Positions 44,473-58,047 of a stretch of 64,000 nt of DNA are shown here, in pieces (the first letter of the stretch is position 1; every line of letters begins with the position of its first letter). Source of the stretch: Endothia cerciana (taxonomy: Eukaryota; Ascomycota; Sordariomycetes; Diaporthales; Cryphonectriaceae); NCBI GenBank assembly GCA_026119935.1, contig JALRMH010000010.1, positions 620,001 to 684,000 of the forward strand, given 5' to 3'. The position numbers and the translations under genes are program-made. The notes below the pieces were generated by a model, which was not told where the DNA came from, ran no database searches, and was given only the letters and a program-made list of their open reading frames with translations.

Positions 44473-47400
44473 GATGGATGTTTCAAGGTATAAATTTGGT
44501 AGAGTTGACGTGGCTGGTGGTGACTGTATAGATAGAAACAAGACGATGGTGGGCAGACGCTGAGTCGATGTTCAAGAACCGCTGTGGATCGTTGCGTTCA
44601 GACGGTTATGTGGTATGAGATGGACTTGAAACAATTGCCACATGGGGCCATTCCAGAGAGATTTATAGCCATGGACAGAAATAGTCAGGCTGAGAAGCCT
44701 TGATGGTGTCCCGTACGTGGCATGTCAGCTTTTACTAGGATCGTCAAAGTGGTGCGGTCTTAGCCTGAGGGTGGTGTGATCCGAGGATCCTGTCAGCGGT
44801 TGTTTATTCCCACGAGAGTCCAACTCGTGAGGGATCGGTGCCCTTGCCCAGAGCCCAAGAGCGACGCTAGCCTGATCCTCACCTCGAACGTACGTTGGTC
44901 TTTTTACCCTTGCTGGTCACCTGCCATACGAAGAAGATGATTCTTTCATTTCCTGTCGAGCGGTCGTTGCTTAGAAGCTTTTCGGTGCCCCATCTAGGCT
45001 CTCTCGAGGTGGTCTTCCCGGGCTTCGCCGCCGAGTTGGGCCAGGGGCTTTAGATGGACCCCACTAGCACGGCGTAAAGTTCTAGGGTGGACAACTCATT
45101 CCCGTTTCCTCGATCATTTGAGAGGAGCAAGACGAATGAAAGGAGGGGTTGGCACCGTGTCTGCACTGTCGCTGCCGCACTCGAGATCTTCTCGGAATTC
45201 TACGAGAATCTGCTGTCGGCTTCCCCAGACTCTATAACTGCCTTCGATTCTAGCTCGAACAGTAATTACAAGTGAAACTGTGCGTCCCTTCGCCCTCTGA
45301 TTTCATCTGTCAACTGTATGTCCACACATCTCATGCCCCGCTAGGCACTGGACAAGCCTGGAGCTCGGACAGGATTCAAAAATGACCAAAGTCCAGCGCA
45401 AGTCTACAGTCCAGCCAGGCTCAACTCTACGGAAGTGGCGTCTCGCCATAACATCCATCATTTCCGGTGAGGTTCTAATTTGCCACGCGCGTGGACTACC
45501 TCGGTAGATAATCTGACAAGAGAGTCCCCGGGGAAGGGTGTGTCCTTTCAAGCCTAGACAGGTCACATGTTCATCAACGTATGCACAGGCTACTTGGTCC
45601 GGTTACCCAATGCACAGTCTATCGCTGAATTGGGTATCACTCGCTGGATGAACGTAGGTGCTATATGGCGACGGAGAACACGGCGTAAGCTTTGGCCCTG
45701 TAAATATGTCCCGCGCCGAGATACGTGAGGCACCAAGCCATAACGGGGGACTCTCTACAAAGCGTGAGGGCCTTTTTTGCTCTGTCTGCACTTTGCTCGA
45801 GAAGTACCTCGCGCCAACCTCTCCGGTCTTCTACCAGTTCTCGGTCCCATTCCAGGCAGAGCAAGCTATATCGGGCCGGGATAGACTCACGAAGTAAGAC
45901 ACGACGGTGGAACTACCCACAAGTCAGGAAGGGAGCATCATCGCAAAATATGCCGTGCAAAATTCGGGACTAGCCCCGGATACTAGCTGCTCCTGCCAGC
46001 CAATCTCAGGCTGAATTTGACAGCATCTTTTGCCCGTATTAGTTTGAGTATGGCTGGCTTCAAAAACCTTCAGTCAAGCCAATACATACTAACAGGGCTG
46101 AATGATGTGAAAGACGAAATTATGGGACTTTCAGTAGCGTGGCCAGAGGGTCTTGGCTCAGCGTCGCCCCTGACCCAAAGCAACCTGTGAAGCCAAAGTG
46201 CCTTACATGCTACTAGTCCGAAAACAAAAGCACCATAATACCATCGTAATCCTTCCCTCGACAACGGTGTCGATCGGGTGTGGGACTGAGAGAGCTGGAT
46301 CATACTTCGGGGGCGAACTTGTGACGTTGAGCCGAGGAATGTTGAGGACATGGATCATGTGCCGCAGAAATTTTCATGGCTCTCAGGTTGTAGCCAAAGG
46401 CCCGTGACGTGATGATTTTAGAATGTTTCGCGCCGATTCGTTCATTCTCGCACCATCTTTACCGAGCGATTATGGATTCGCGCTGTCGATCGACCACGTT
46501 CGACATGCGCTTCCACTTTGTCCACCCACGCTATCCGCGTGGCAAGGACACGACCAGAAGGCAGGACCTGGTAAGGTGGCCGGCAGTAAGGAACTGAGAC
46601 AATCCCCAAGCCACGGCTGAGGGGATCAACGTTCTTGCAGCGTAGGACTGCCTCGTATAGAGCGAAGCATCCCTTTGCCGCGGGCATGCAACCAATGAGC
46701 ACGTCACTTGAGCGAGATGATATACCGAAACTGTCCGATCCGTCCTGATCTGGAAGCCCAGACGGCCACAACCCTCGCATATACGGCTTGGACGGAGACC
46801 CCAAACTCCTAGCATGGTCCAGCTTGTCATCTTCCTTCTAGCCCTTTGCCAGGTAGCACCCTGCATCACTACGATGGATACAGACCAATACCCGTTCACC
46901 ACATTGATTCAAAGACAAGTAGTCTGTCCATATACACAACCATATTCTCATTTCGTTTCGCCGACTGCAAATGGAATGTAACGCTGACAGGTTCACCGGC
47001 TTTGAAGTTGGGGCTCACCTCTTGCGAGGTGGTCAGCGGGGCGGGAAGCCTACGCGGGCATCCGCATGATATCCCACCTGTTTGGAGGTCGGCGAGGATG
47101 CAAGAATTCACTACAAAGGTTCCGACAAAACGTCTTGGTGCGACACCCTCTCTTCTTCTTCGGCGCTCGGAGGTCCCCGAGATGGTTCTTTAATTACCTC
47201 ATCCGAACCCCAACAACACTTGAGAGCCTGTGCATACAGGATGGCGGGCTTCCGATGACCTCGATGGTCTTTAGGTTCAGACTGTTTTGATTGCATCGTA
47301 GCGATTTTGATGTCCAGTACAGTGTCTGGTGTAGATGGAGGACTTCGCCGACTGGAGAATCCCACGTGTCCGGCGCCTGTTGGGTCTATCCGCACTCCGC

Positions 47401-50400
47401 ATGGTCTCATAGCTAGACTGAGACATCATGTTTGTTTTCAGATGATTGTGTCGTCCTTCACTCCGAAAAGGGAACAGACACGGCAAGCGATATCTATCCC
47501 CCCCCCCCGCGTCAATCGATCGGCCTGTCTGAACCCTACTCAAGGACTTGGGTGCCCCTTGAACCTGCACAAGCGGGACAGAGATACGTTGCGGCTCTGC
47601 TAGTCGATCCTCATGACTAGGTTATCGTGTCTTGTCCTGACATGTCTCTTGCACGCATGCTTGTCCCATCGAAAGATTGCCGGCCAAGAGATGGGAACTA
47701 GCATTCCCTGCTAGAAAATTACCTTAGTACAGGATCAAGGCGCCTGATCATCGGTATCGGTTGGTGCCCCTTGTGAAGGCGGGCTTGGACATTATCCTGA
47801 CTGGTATCGCGTGGGGGCCGGCGTTCGATCCTCCTACTGGCCGCATGTTTCTCGGTCAGATCTCACCGGTGAGTATGTAAGCCGCCGAAAGTGATCAATA
47901 GTCCTTGGCACCGGGCGCCTCTAGTAAAGTAGCCGGATATCTAGTTGCGGTACTTGATGCCCAAAGCCGAAGTTGAACCACAAGGGAGGGGAAGGGTGTT
48001 GCAGAAGCCTATTTCTCCCCCCTTTCGGGGGTGGTCTTCTCGGAGAGACTCTTGTCGAGGATTTGCTCGTTCCACAGACTCTCGCGGTCGCCCTGTCTGC
48101 TTTTCTGATTGGTGTCTTGCTGTGTCGAAGTTCTTACTTTGTACGCTGCCTACCTCATTTCAATGCTCCAAATTCATCCAATTCCACACTTGCACGATCT
48201 AGGGGGATCAGAAACGGCATAGCAAAAGAAGACGCCATTGAAGCCCATGTAGAGCCTCTTTTCCCATAATCCGTCCCGCGTACTAGTACATTTTGGTCTC
48301 CGTGATTGCATTCAATTCGACGCCAGCACAATCTGGCGGGAACTTACCACCCTAGCACAGGCGGGAGACTGCTACGGACGTAACCAAGTCCGTCTGCGTT
48401 CAACTCTGCAAATCTCTTCAAGAATTTAGCGCGACCGCAATGCTGCAGGATCTCTGTTCCCAACTCCAAGATAATGTGGGCAAACGGTCGCGTGCATGTC
48501 ATAGACACTCAAGCATGCTGGTTGTCATGCTGTGCAACGCAGCATCACCTTCCCCTCCCCGCCTTTGGTGACCCTGGACGGTCTTGATGATTCCAGCACA
48601 GAGAGCTCGTTTCGAGCTTACGCTGATTAGCGGTAGTGTACTGTTGACACCGCGATATTCAGGTGGGCTCAGGCTTGATCTAATGCCAGGACCCCGGCGC
48701 AAGCACCCGCGTTCCTCCACACACTACGAGTTCTACAAGGATCGGGAATCTTGCATGATACACCCGCTTCAGATCGAGCTCATATGCATGTGCGTGGAGT
48801 GCGGAGATGGCCGAAAAGTGAGCTCGAATGCCCGGCCATTGACGTTATTCGGACCAAGGGTCGAGATTGAGGTGCACTTGGCCGGGTACGGCGCGGAACT
48901 GTTAGCAGTGGATCGAAGATTATTGCCTATCTAGGTTTTGTATCATCTACGTACAGTATATAAATTTGATGGAGGGACTTTTAGAGAGCCGGATGGCACT
49001 ATTTGACGCTAGATAGCATGTATATGAATGGCTAGCTGCTTCAAGTGCTGATGAGAGCTTAGCCCAGGAGCAGCCGTTGCAGGCTAAATTACTGCGAGAT
49101 TTAGCACTACTTTGTCTTACAGGGCACAGGTCTTTGGGGTTTCTCTTCGAATTTTTCTCTTTTATCCAAGGGATTGACAAGGGATACCCTTTTCAGCTAG
49201 GGCAGCCGGGAGGCGTGTTTATCGACTAAAGCATGCTTCGTTTTCAGTTCACAGCCAGCAGATGTAGTACCCAATGACTTTGATATCATCACCTTACATG
49301 TCATTAAATTCTATTATTCAGGTATGAGGAGGGATGAATGTCCTGGGGAAGTACTCCTGGCTCTCCAACGATCTTAGAGAGCTTGTTAAGTTACATGACT
49401 TCAGGTGGAAACGTCAAGGCTACTCTGACAGACTTCCGCAGGCACGGTCAATACCGTCGTCTGGTGAACTGAACCCCTGCATAATTTTTTTTCCTTCTTT
49501 TTCTTTCTTTCTTTTCTTCCCCCTCCCCTTTCGTTCTTTCGTTCTCCCAGATGGCCGTCGACTCCAGGGGGTAAATTGACCAAAGAAGTGCAAATTCTAG
49601 CAACCATATGCATCAACGAGGCCTTGAGCACATGGTGTTGAGTAGGGCCAGGGTGAGGACAAGCCTTGAAGTGTTCATCAGCGAGGGAGTACAGCCGCCT
49701 TGGCCAGGTCGATCCCTCATGACGACAGGACTAAGTAGACGCTCCGGCGTCAACGATGATGAGATCAAGTGACATGGCGTAGGGGCTCTGATTTCATACA
49801 TGCCGTGCCATCCCTTCACCGCATATTCGCTAAAAGCGAAGGTTGCGACAATAGTGATTGGTAGATGCTCATGCGTGGCTGACTATGTAGCGAGATTGAA
49901 CGATATCAGAACACGCCTGAAGCAGGCCCTATCCTTGCGAGACTTGCGCTGTTCTGTCTTGTGCCTGTCGGGAGCTCGCAGATACTCAGATCAACGTGAT
50001 ACTCGGATACTCTAGAAAGTCAGGTTCTCGTCACGCATTCTGGCATGTGACCTTCCTCATGGACCCTGGCCTGTCTCGATACTGGGATCGGGATATGCCG
50101 ATGAGGGCTCCCATCTCCCTAGATGATCTCATGGCGGAGGCCTGGCCCGGAGTATAGTGACCCACGGGCCAGTTAAGCTCAAGACGAGGCGTCAGATCTG
50201 CTACCAGACAATACCGACGTACATAATCTAGATGCTGTGTGAGTTTGTAGATCATGGATTTCGTTTTCTTTTGCCCTTCTGGGCTAGAATGACCGTTGAT
50301 CAAGTAGGATGGTAGTGGTACTGGTCGAGGGCTTGTTCTATCTGTTGCTGGCTGCTGTGGATGGACAACTCAAGGAAGCTGACGTTGCGGCTTGAGAGTA

Positions 50401-52220
50401 TTTCATGGGTATCATCTCAGAGCCTCCGGGCATACCTAGGTACTGGAGAAACTTCAGAGACCCATTGGACGTCTTGCAAAATGACTGTCTTCTATATCGG
50501 CAAAGGGCCCTAGGAATAATGCTTCGGCCGGGAAGACAACAGCCCAATATCGCAATGCTTCATTCGGAACAAGTACCATAATTCAAATTGTTGGATCCAA
50601 GAGGTCGGGCTCCTGGCAATTACCTGAGTCAAATCGCGTTTCAGATTGCCAAAGTCTCAACGACTCACAACATAGTACCATTTTCTCAGAGAGCAGCTGT
50701 TGCAACGGGAACCAAAATGCGCATGGCTTGCTGGTACTGCGATGATTAAGCACGTCTGTATTGATTTCCTTCGCACGGGAATCCAGTAAGAGATGCTGCT
50801 TGGTCTCCGCAATAGGGCCCACATGAGAAGTACTTGACAATTCTCTTTATGGTTTTGCGATTCTGATGTAGGCGCACGGCAAGGTGAGGTAGCACAAGGT
50901 CTGCTACTCTATACCAGTAGCTCTCAGCGTCAATCGCAATTATTCACTCGTCCAGGGTGCGCGTTTGGGATCGGTCTTGCTGACGAGAACCTTCATTTTG
51001 CCCGTAACAAGATACAAAAATCAGCGCTGTCCATAAGTCATTATCCCCCGTCTGCTTTCAAAGTATCTATTATAGATCCAGGGAAGCAAAAGGCAGGCGG
51101 AGCTGTGTGTGTGACGGTAGCTGTTGAGAAATACCAAATCATCGGCCGGAGACATGCAGCAGGGGCTTCTCGCGAATCTGCGACATAGCCCAGCACACGG
51201 CTAAGTACCGAGATTTGTCCTACTCCTCATGGGTCTTAGTCGCGGAGGGACACGGAACTTGGGATAGAGTGATCAGCCAGCAGAGAACATCGGCCTCGGC
51301 TTTGCGGTTTCAACCAGGAAGTGCCTGGCTGTCGAAGTCGAGATCCATCCTCATTCGCCCTAGTCGAGGCGTTGAAGAAAGATATCCTCAGCGCACCCCT
51401 GGCTCCTGGCTGTAGTATGACAAGGTCCAGTTCGTAGTGTAACGATCACCCATGGTGCTGCGAACACACGGCTGGGAGCCTGGGCTTGCTAGGCGAGCTG
51501 CTTTTCAGGGGCCCCTGCCTGCACATGTCCAGAGCTTTTCCATTCTGCTGCGAGCTTCCTTGTACGTCCCAACGCCGAAAATCCTTCCAGCGCGGAGCCT
51601 TGGCGGCTTCCAGCACATGTCCGCACGGGTAGCGGTCGTGATCCAGTGACTTCCCGACTCCCTGCTGCAGTCAACCTCAGCTCAGTTCCCAATTCGAGGG
51701 CCCGATGCAACTCGGACGGGGCGTTTGTCCGACCAAAAGCAAGCACGAAATCGTGGGAGCCGACCGGCGCCGAGAACTGCCAGCACTCGGTTGGACACGG
51801 CCTCTACTTCCCACCAAGTCCACCAGGGTTTAGTCGGGTCCTTTAACATATTCCTGTACGGCCGTTATATTGGTTGAAGATCAGCTGAGTGGACCGATCC
51901 GCGGGTCGCATCATGCATGCTGTCCGCCTCACAAATCTTTCCCGACTTCGGATGTCTTCGTGGCCTTTGCCGTTCTGTTGGGACCGACGGGGCTGCTAGA
52001 ATTGGCCAGGATCTCTGCCGTATGCCGGTGTATAAACACATGACACGTTGATAGTACAAGTTCCAAACGTCGACCAGTCTCACTTGCATGCAGTGACCAC
52101 TAACATCCGGCGTGAAGGGCCACTACAACTGAGTTTGACTCGTGCTGTCGTTCTTCTTCTGATAATACTCGGTTAGGCGTAGGAGCACCGTCGTTGGCGC
52201 TTCTGTGTGGGGGCTGCGAA

Positions 52221-52248
52221 CTGGCAGCTGGCAGCTGGCAGCTGGCAT
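52221..52248. repeat. 7-nt unit CTGGCAG repeated four times
   Basis: Three perfect copies and one ending in T, in tandem. Confidence 0.9.
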
Positions 52249-52333
52249 AGATGAGCAAGATGAACGACCCTCGATAAGTGGTGCTTCGCATAAGGGCCAT
52301 TGCTGTCGGCCATCTCATCAATTTGGGAGAAGG

Positions 52334-52383
52334 AGAAGAAGAAGAAGAAGAAGAAGAAGAAGAAGAAGAAGAAGAAGAAGAAA
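52334..52383. repeat. (GAA)n microsatellite
   Basis: About 16 trinucleotide copies, preceded by imperfect copies from 52328. Purine-rich on the plus strand. Confidence 0.9.
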
Positions 52384-54949
52384 CCAATCAAGGCATGGCT
52401 TCCTTGAATTTCTCGAGTCGATGAGAAATGGGGCTGCCAGTGGCTGAAGTGGCTACGCCAAGTTCCTGACTCTTGGGGTCGGTCGGGTTGGGGTGGCGGC
52501 TCGCCGAGGAAAAGCAAGTGCTGCCTCAGCGAGAGCAGTGCGCAATCCACGAGGATTGTAGTTTCGAGTCCGCTCTCTTCATGTATCGTCTATTTTCCCC
52601 ACCTGCTAATATGCCGCATTAGCTTACTTCGGAATTTGATTGTTTGCTCACCGCTATCAAGGGAGCAGCAAGCGGTCGTCTGGTGGCAATCTCCCACCAA
52701 CCGTATTTCCCCCTGCCTTGGGATAATACTCCGCTTCTTTCTGCTGGTCCGCCTCAGTCATGGAGCGAGGTCTTCGAATAGACTAAATCTGTCTCAAGTA
52801 CGGGTCAAGTAATTGCGTGCTCCATAGTAACTCAGCCACCTGGCACACGGAGATGATGCATGGTAGCGGCCGTGACGATTTTCCTCCGGCATAGGAACGA
52901 CATCGCACTGCTTCGCTTCGCATGGCGCTTGAGGACGCCGCACCTTGTACAATGCGCTCGTCTGATCCTCTCTTCGTGAAACGGACGATTGATGTTAAAT
53001 GGCATTGGTGCGACCCCCAATTCTCCAACAATATTCAAATTATACCTTTGCGAGGCGACTGGGTACCGGCGGTGGCCCGGTTGACGACCCCCAGGCCTTT
53101 GTATCCTGATCAGATCATTTGGGGGCTCACCACTGCAGGCAGACGACCAGAAAGCGTCAAGCCTTGACTGTAGGTGTTGATTTGCAGCACTTTCTGGAGA
53201 GAGCAAGATGCTACTCAGGCATTTACCGCAGCTAGACCATGGCCTGACTTCTGTCAACCTCAGGATGGTGCACATTAAGAGAAGAAATAAAGAAAGAAAG
53301 AAAGAGAACAAATAAGAAGGGAAAAGACATGGACTTGCATCCCAACGCCGTCACGCCCATCTGGTATCTAGATCAGCACAGCGAACGAATGCGCCTGCCA
53401 GATATCTTGTCCAGTACTCAAGTACCGTATGGGCGGTACCCAGAACCACGATACCGTGGTCGTTGTACTGGCCATTACCTGCTGCAGCCAGCCGTTATCC
53501 GTTGCACGCCATCTGGTGCGAGTCATCCTCGCGCCGCGAGCGTGGGCTACCGATGCCTCCGCTATGCCCCATTATCAGGTCCAAGATCAAGATTCACGAA
53601 GGCTTGTGTATGCGTAATGAGTGTCGTACATCCTAAGAAGATGTACATCTTCATCTTGTTAGTATGATCCCGATGTCGAGCCGGCCGGGTGAGCTCCATG
53701 TTTGTGGCACACCATCCTCTTGTAGCTGCTCCTGGTACTGAATCGTCGTCGGGATGATAAGTTCACCCCATGTCCCTCTGTGGTACCCTCTGCTACCAAG
53801 CGGCTACCAAGCGTGACAGAAACGTTATGGCCATTCTTTTATATAACCTCTTCCTGCCGTTTAACGTTGGAGACTCCTCTGTTGTTGTCTTTCTTCCTTT
53901 ATTTATCTCGATATCCCATCTCCATCTCCTGTACAGTCCACTTGTCAGCGATCAAGCCCAATTATATCATCCCGCCTGCCTCTATCCCTCGATCGACCAT
54001 CTTTGCCTGGACCTCGGACTCCGCGAACAAGATCGTCCATCTTCAATCATCACGACGTCGAGATAACATCTGAATCTCCTGCACTCACTCATCATCCTCA
54101 AAGATCCGAAGGACCCTCAGTAAGGATCAGCTATATTACGTGGCTCGTTCCTGCAGCCGCGCCGACAGGTAATATGACCATCCCCCTCTCCATCTTCTAT
54201 TAGTCTACTCCCAAGTCATCCCAGAGTTGAGAGTGCACCCTTTGCCGGGAGGTGGATGCAATTTTTGGCATAGACAAAAGCACTGGTACAATTGATATCG
54301 ACCCGGAGCACCGCACCGCACGGGAGAATCAAGTCCATCTACAAGGAAGACTTCTAGTTACCAACCGCCTGCAACGCGTCTGGTTTCGAGGTCGGCATTA
54401 CCCGCTCTTGACCCAAGGATTTTCACCTTCCACATTTCTCATGATGTTCGCTCCATTTATGTCTCCTCGACCTGGGACACGGAAGCGACGTGAATGAGAA
54501 TAATGCTGGTTAGAGACGAAAACTCCGACGGCACGGCCCCAGGGTGCAGAATGGTCGCACCAAGAAGCCGAGGTGGAATGCAATAAGAGAAAGTAGCAGA
54601 AGGCAGGGGGACAAGAAAAGAGAGAGAGAAAGAGAGAAGAGAAGTTAGAAGAAGGAAAGAAAAAAAAAGAGGGGGGGGGGGGTTGGTTGGTTGAGGCGGT
54701 AATGAACAACAAGATCACGCGCTTGATGCAAATCGGACTATATGCTCAACGGACTGCGAAATATCGGCTGACCATCTGTCAGTGCTCCAGATATCCCATC
54801 CTCCGAGATCTGCCCCAACCAGAGTCAAGAGTCAGAGCTAGGGCGCAAAGCTGAGTTGAAGCGATCACGCACCGCTGTAAGTGTCTACAGTGCCCGTTGT
54901 CGCCGTTGGAACTTGACCCGTGTTTCCCGTACCGCAACCGCTTACGCTA

Positions 54950-54967
54950 CGGTACGGTACCGTACCG
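54950..54967. repeat. Perfect 18-nt palindrome centred on GGTACC
   Basis: Sequence CGGTACGGTACCGTACCG equals its own reverse complement. Further GTACCG copies lie nearby (about 54929 upstream). Could be a binding site for a dimeric regulator or a chance repeat. Confidence 0.85.
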
Positions 54968-55816
54968 CACCGGTCTGCCAATCCGCCTTGACACCTTTCC
55001 TCTTGCAGGGCACCGCAGGGTTGCAGGGAGATCGACGGTCGGCTGATCTGCAGCTGGGGCGGCGCTGCCCCGGAGCATTTTTGGCGAACCAACGACCCTT
55101 GATTATCTTTGTCTGCCTACTGCCCATAGTATGCAGGTATCGTCTCTCGTACGAGGTCACTGTACCTTGGAATGGACGACGTCCTGCGGCAGGAATACGG
55201 CGACTGTCGGCTGGTGACTGTTGACCGGTGGGAGACCTGCAGCTGACGCGCGATCTCGAGATATAGTTCTTCTTTTCTTTTGCGCGTGCCGCTGGCAACA
55301 GTTTCAAAACGGCCCGCCTAGCTGCGACCCCGTCTGTTCGGCGATTACTGAGGCGTGCCATCGCCTGATCGTTCGTCCCTCAACCCCGGCCGTCCACCTG
55401 CGCGGGCGATCTCAAATCTCGGAAGCCGGTAGTCCAGGGCGTTGATCCTCCGCGGTACTTGGCCCCCGACTCCACCATCGAGTTGTACTGTAACCTTGGA
55501 TCCACGGTCCCCAGTCTTACCCATCCCGTGGCCTCTCGGTTCCAGGTCACGAGCCAATCATTGTACACCCTTTTCTGTCGATGCCGGGCGCGCCCTGGGC
55601 ACTGTGTGCGCGCGCTACGTCGATTAATCCCAACAACTAGTGCCTACTGCGGCTAGTCTTCTGACAACATCTGGTGTAAGTCACCTTGTCCTTGCCCTGG
55701 TCCCTCTTCCCGTCCCAATTTACTACCATGTACACAATGTATTTTCTTTTCTTTTCTTTACTCCCACTCCCAGTTCGCTTCTGGTTTCAGCCGCCATTAC
55801 TATCCCTTGGGCGCCA

Positions 55817-55848
55817 GTGGCCCTGTGGCCCTGTGGCCCTGTGGCCCT
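55817..55848. repeat. 8-nt unit GTGGCCCT repeated four times
   Basis: Four perfect tandem copies followed by a diverged ACGGCCTT copy. Confidence 0.9.
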
Positions 55849-58047
55849 ACGGCCTTGCTTCCACGGCGGTCCCCTTCCTTGCCCGTTTCCTTTTTTTTTT
55901 TTTTTTTTTTCCTTCCTCCCTTCTACTTGATGGTGACTTGCATCCGTCAAGCCCAATGGCGGGATGCACACTTAGCTGCCCTAATCCTCCATGACGAAAC
56001 CTCCCCCCCCCCCCCCACCAAAATCCCCAAGCTCTCCCCCCTCGACGTCTTGGTCTCCCAATGGGGTCCCCTTCATCACGGCTCGATCCCCAGAACACTC
56101 TCGTCCCTGGTCTTTTCAGACCCTTCCATGCCTGTCCATGGAGACCCTAGGGCACTCTAATGTCTCTCTGTCATCCGGGGGTTCACGACACTGCCCGAAG
56201 CTCCTCCGAGGTTTAAGCTCAGAGTGTCTTTCACATCGGGCAGTTCTACCAGCCTCATACAATATACCCATGTAGCTACTGTGTTCCCGCCCGTCAGGAA
56301 GTATACGTTCCTGTCCCTCGTCTTGCACAGGCAGGGAGAGCTCTAGCATCCTCAACTAGGGAGGAATGGCCAGGGCTGGACCGTCATGTCTCTGATGTCC
56401 ACGCGCTACACCTGTCCTCGTTGCCACTCCTTGGTCTGCCAGACCCCACCAGGACTTATCCGCACGTCGCGATCCAACCGTGTCGAGAAATGTGCACTGT
56501 CGTCCTCCCTTTTTATCAACCTCCGCGCTCCTAGCACATTTCCACCTTGCAAAGGCTCCGCGTGTACAAACATGCGCGACATACGTCTTACTTTTCTGAA
56601 CCATTCCCATCTCTACCCGTCTTTCATCACTCAGCCAGAACTTCTTCCTGATCATCCTCTCGGGCGTGGTGTTGCGACCTTGTCTCGTATTTCTTTCGTC
56701 CGGCTGCCTCCCGCACTCGTTCTTGTCCAGATTTCTGGCCTCTCGACCGCCGCGGCCCTCCGACAAACGCGGACGAACTGTGCACGGCAGCCTGCCGTAG
56801 TTCGATCCCAGGCCACAGAGTTTTCCTTTGATCGCGGTTCCTGTCATGCCACTCGCCCATGCGAACACGTTCGGGACAGCCGCATGAGACCGAATCTTTG
56901 GGGCTCCACACTGGCCGAGCCGATGTTTTCTGTTGTCCACTGACAGCTCGACTTTGTATCCAGGCTCCCGCCGGGACCCAGACTCTCTGCTCTCGCTCCT
57001 GTCAAAGCGCTCAAGGTAAGCACGTTCTACTCCAAACCGGGCTCGTGAAACCTCCAAATCTCTCTTTCTCGGGAGCGCATTAAAATCTATGTGCGGCCAA
57101 TAATGTCGTCCGTGGATCTTGGTGGCGTCGTTGGCAGTCGCACAGTAGCCATCATGATCCCTCATCCCTCAACGACCCGTGAGCCATATCATGCAGCATC
57201 CGCTGACCGACTTTTTTACTCTACAGGTCAGTGACATGTGGTCTCATATTTCTCTTTATTTTCACTGCTTCACAAAGTTGCGAGCCGGTCTGGATTGCAT
57301 CATTCTGCCGAGACCCTCATCCCAGCTCATCCTGAACTGTTGGACGGTGCTGCGCGACGAGGGACAGGACCTGTCTGAGTTCCTGCTGCAGATAGGTTGG
57401 TCAAAGACCTCTGGACCGGGTCTTAAGCTGGTAGTGGCCCCTTCTAGAAAGCCACACGACCATCATGAGGCTGGCATCACGTTCTACACCCCGTTGCGAG
57501 TCTGTCTGATGGGCTTGGTCTCTCGTCACTTTGAAATCCGACAATTCAGCGACACGGCGATTTGGCGATCGAGCGCAGCTTGACGACCAACGCAACCCTT
57601 GATCCAATCACGACCCCCAACCACACCCCCCCCCCAAGACTTTCATCATTTGTGGTTTCTGGGTGGCTTGCCGTAGGGAGAGGGAAAAGCAAGCGATTAC
57701 GGGGTTCAGCTCTTGGTTCAGCCTCCCTTGCGTCGATCTCCCACCCCCTCCCCCCCCCCCCCCACCAAAAAGGTGGCTTTCCCAGTCGGCGTTATACAAG
57801 AACAGCAAGGGGCTGGTCATCAGAGACATCCTTCCTGTCACTGTCTTAATCAGATCAGATCGGACAGGTCAAGCTTACACTTGCATCACGCAGGCCATCC
57901 GACCTCGCCCCCTACCTCCTCTGCTCTACACTACCCTGATCTCCGGCTGTCACGGTTCACCCCATCCCGAAACAGCTGTCTAGCATTCGCCTCATCTGCA
58001 ACCTCAATCCTTCGGAAAATCATCTTTTTCTGCGTTCAACGGCCTGA

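Larger units (their letters stand above)
44473..53699. other. Large gene-poor stretch upstream of medA
   Basis: About 9.2 kb in which I can support no gene. Open frames are short and lack domains. A short coding-like island is seen at about 47740-47876 (ends at a GTGAGT donor). Low-complexity features include a C run near 47500, CT-rich stretch near 49490-49540, a (CTGGCAG)-type repeat at 52221 and a GAA microsatellite at 52334. Degraded mobile elements may be present but cannot be named. Confidence 0.5.
53700..58047 (+). promoter_or_regulatory. Probable promoter and long 5' leader of medA
   Basis: About 4.3 kb immediately upstream of the medA-like start. The plus strand is notably rich in C and T (for example T run near 55891-55912, C runs near 56006, 57626 and 57750), typical of fungal leaders. 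Several upstream ATGs and short open frames are present (near 56386, 57189). medA homologues are known to have long leaders with upstream ORFs; that this applies here is inferred. Contains an 18-nt palindrome at 54950 and an 8-nt tandem repeat at 55817. Confidence 0.4.
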
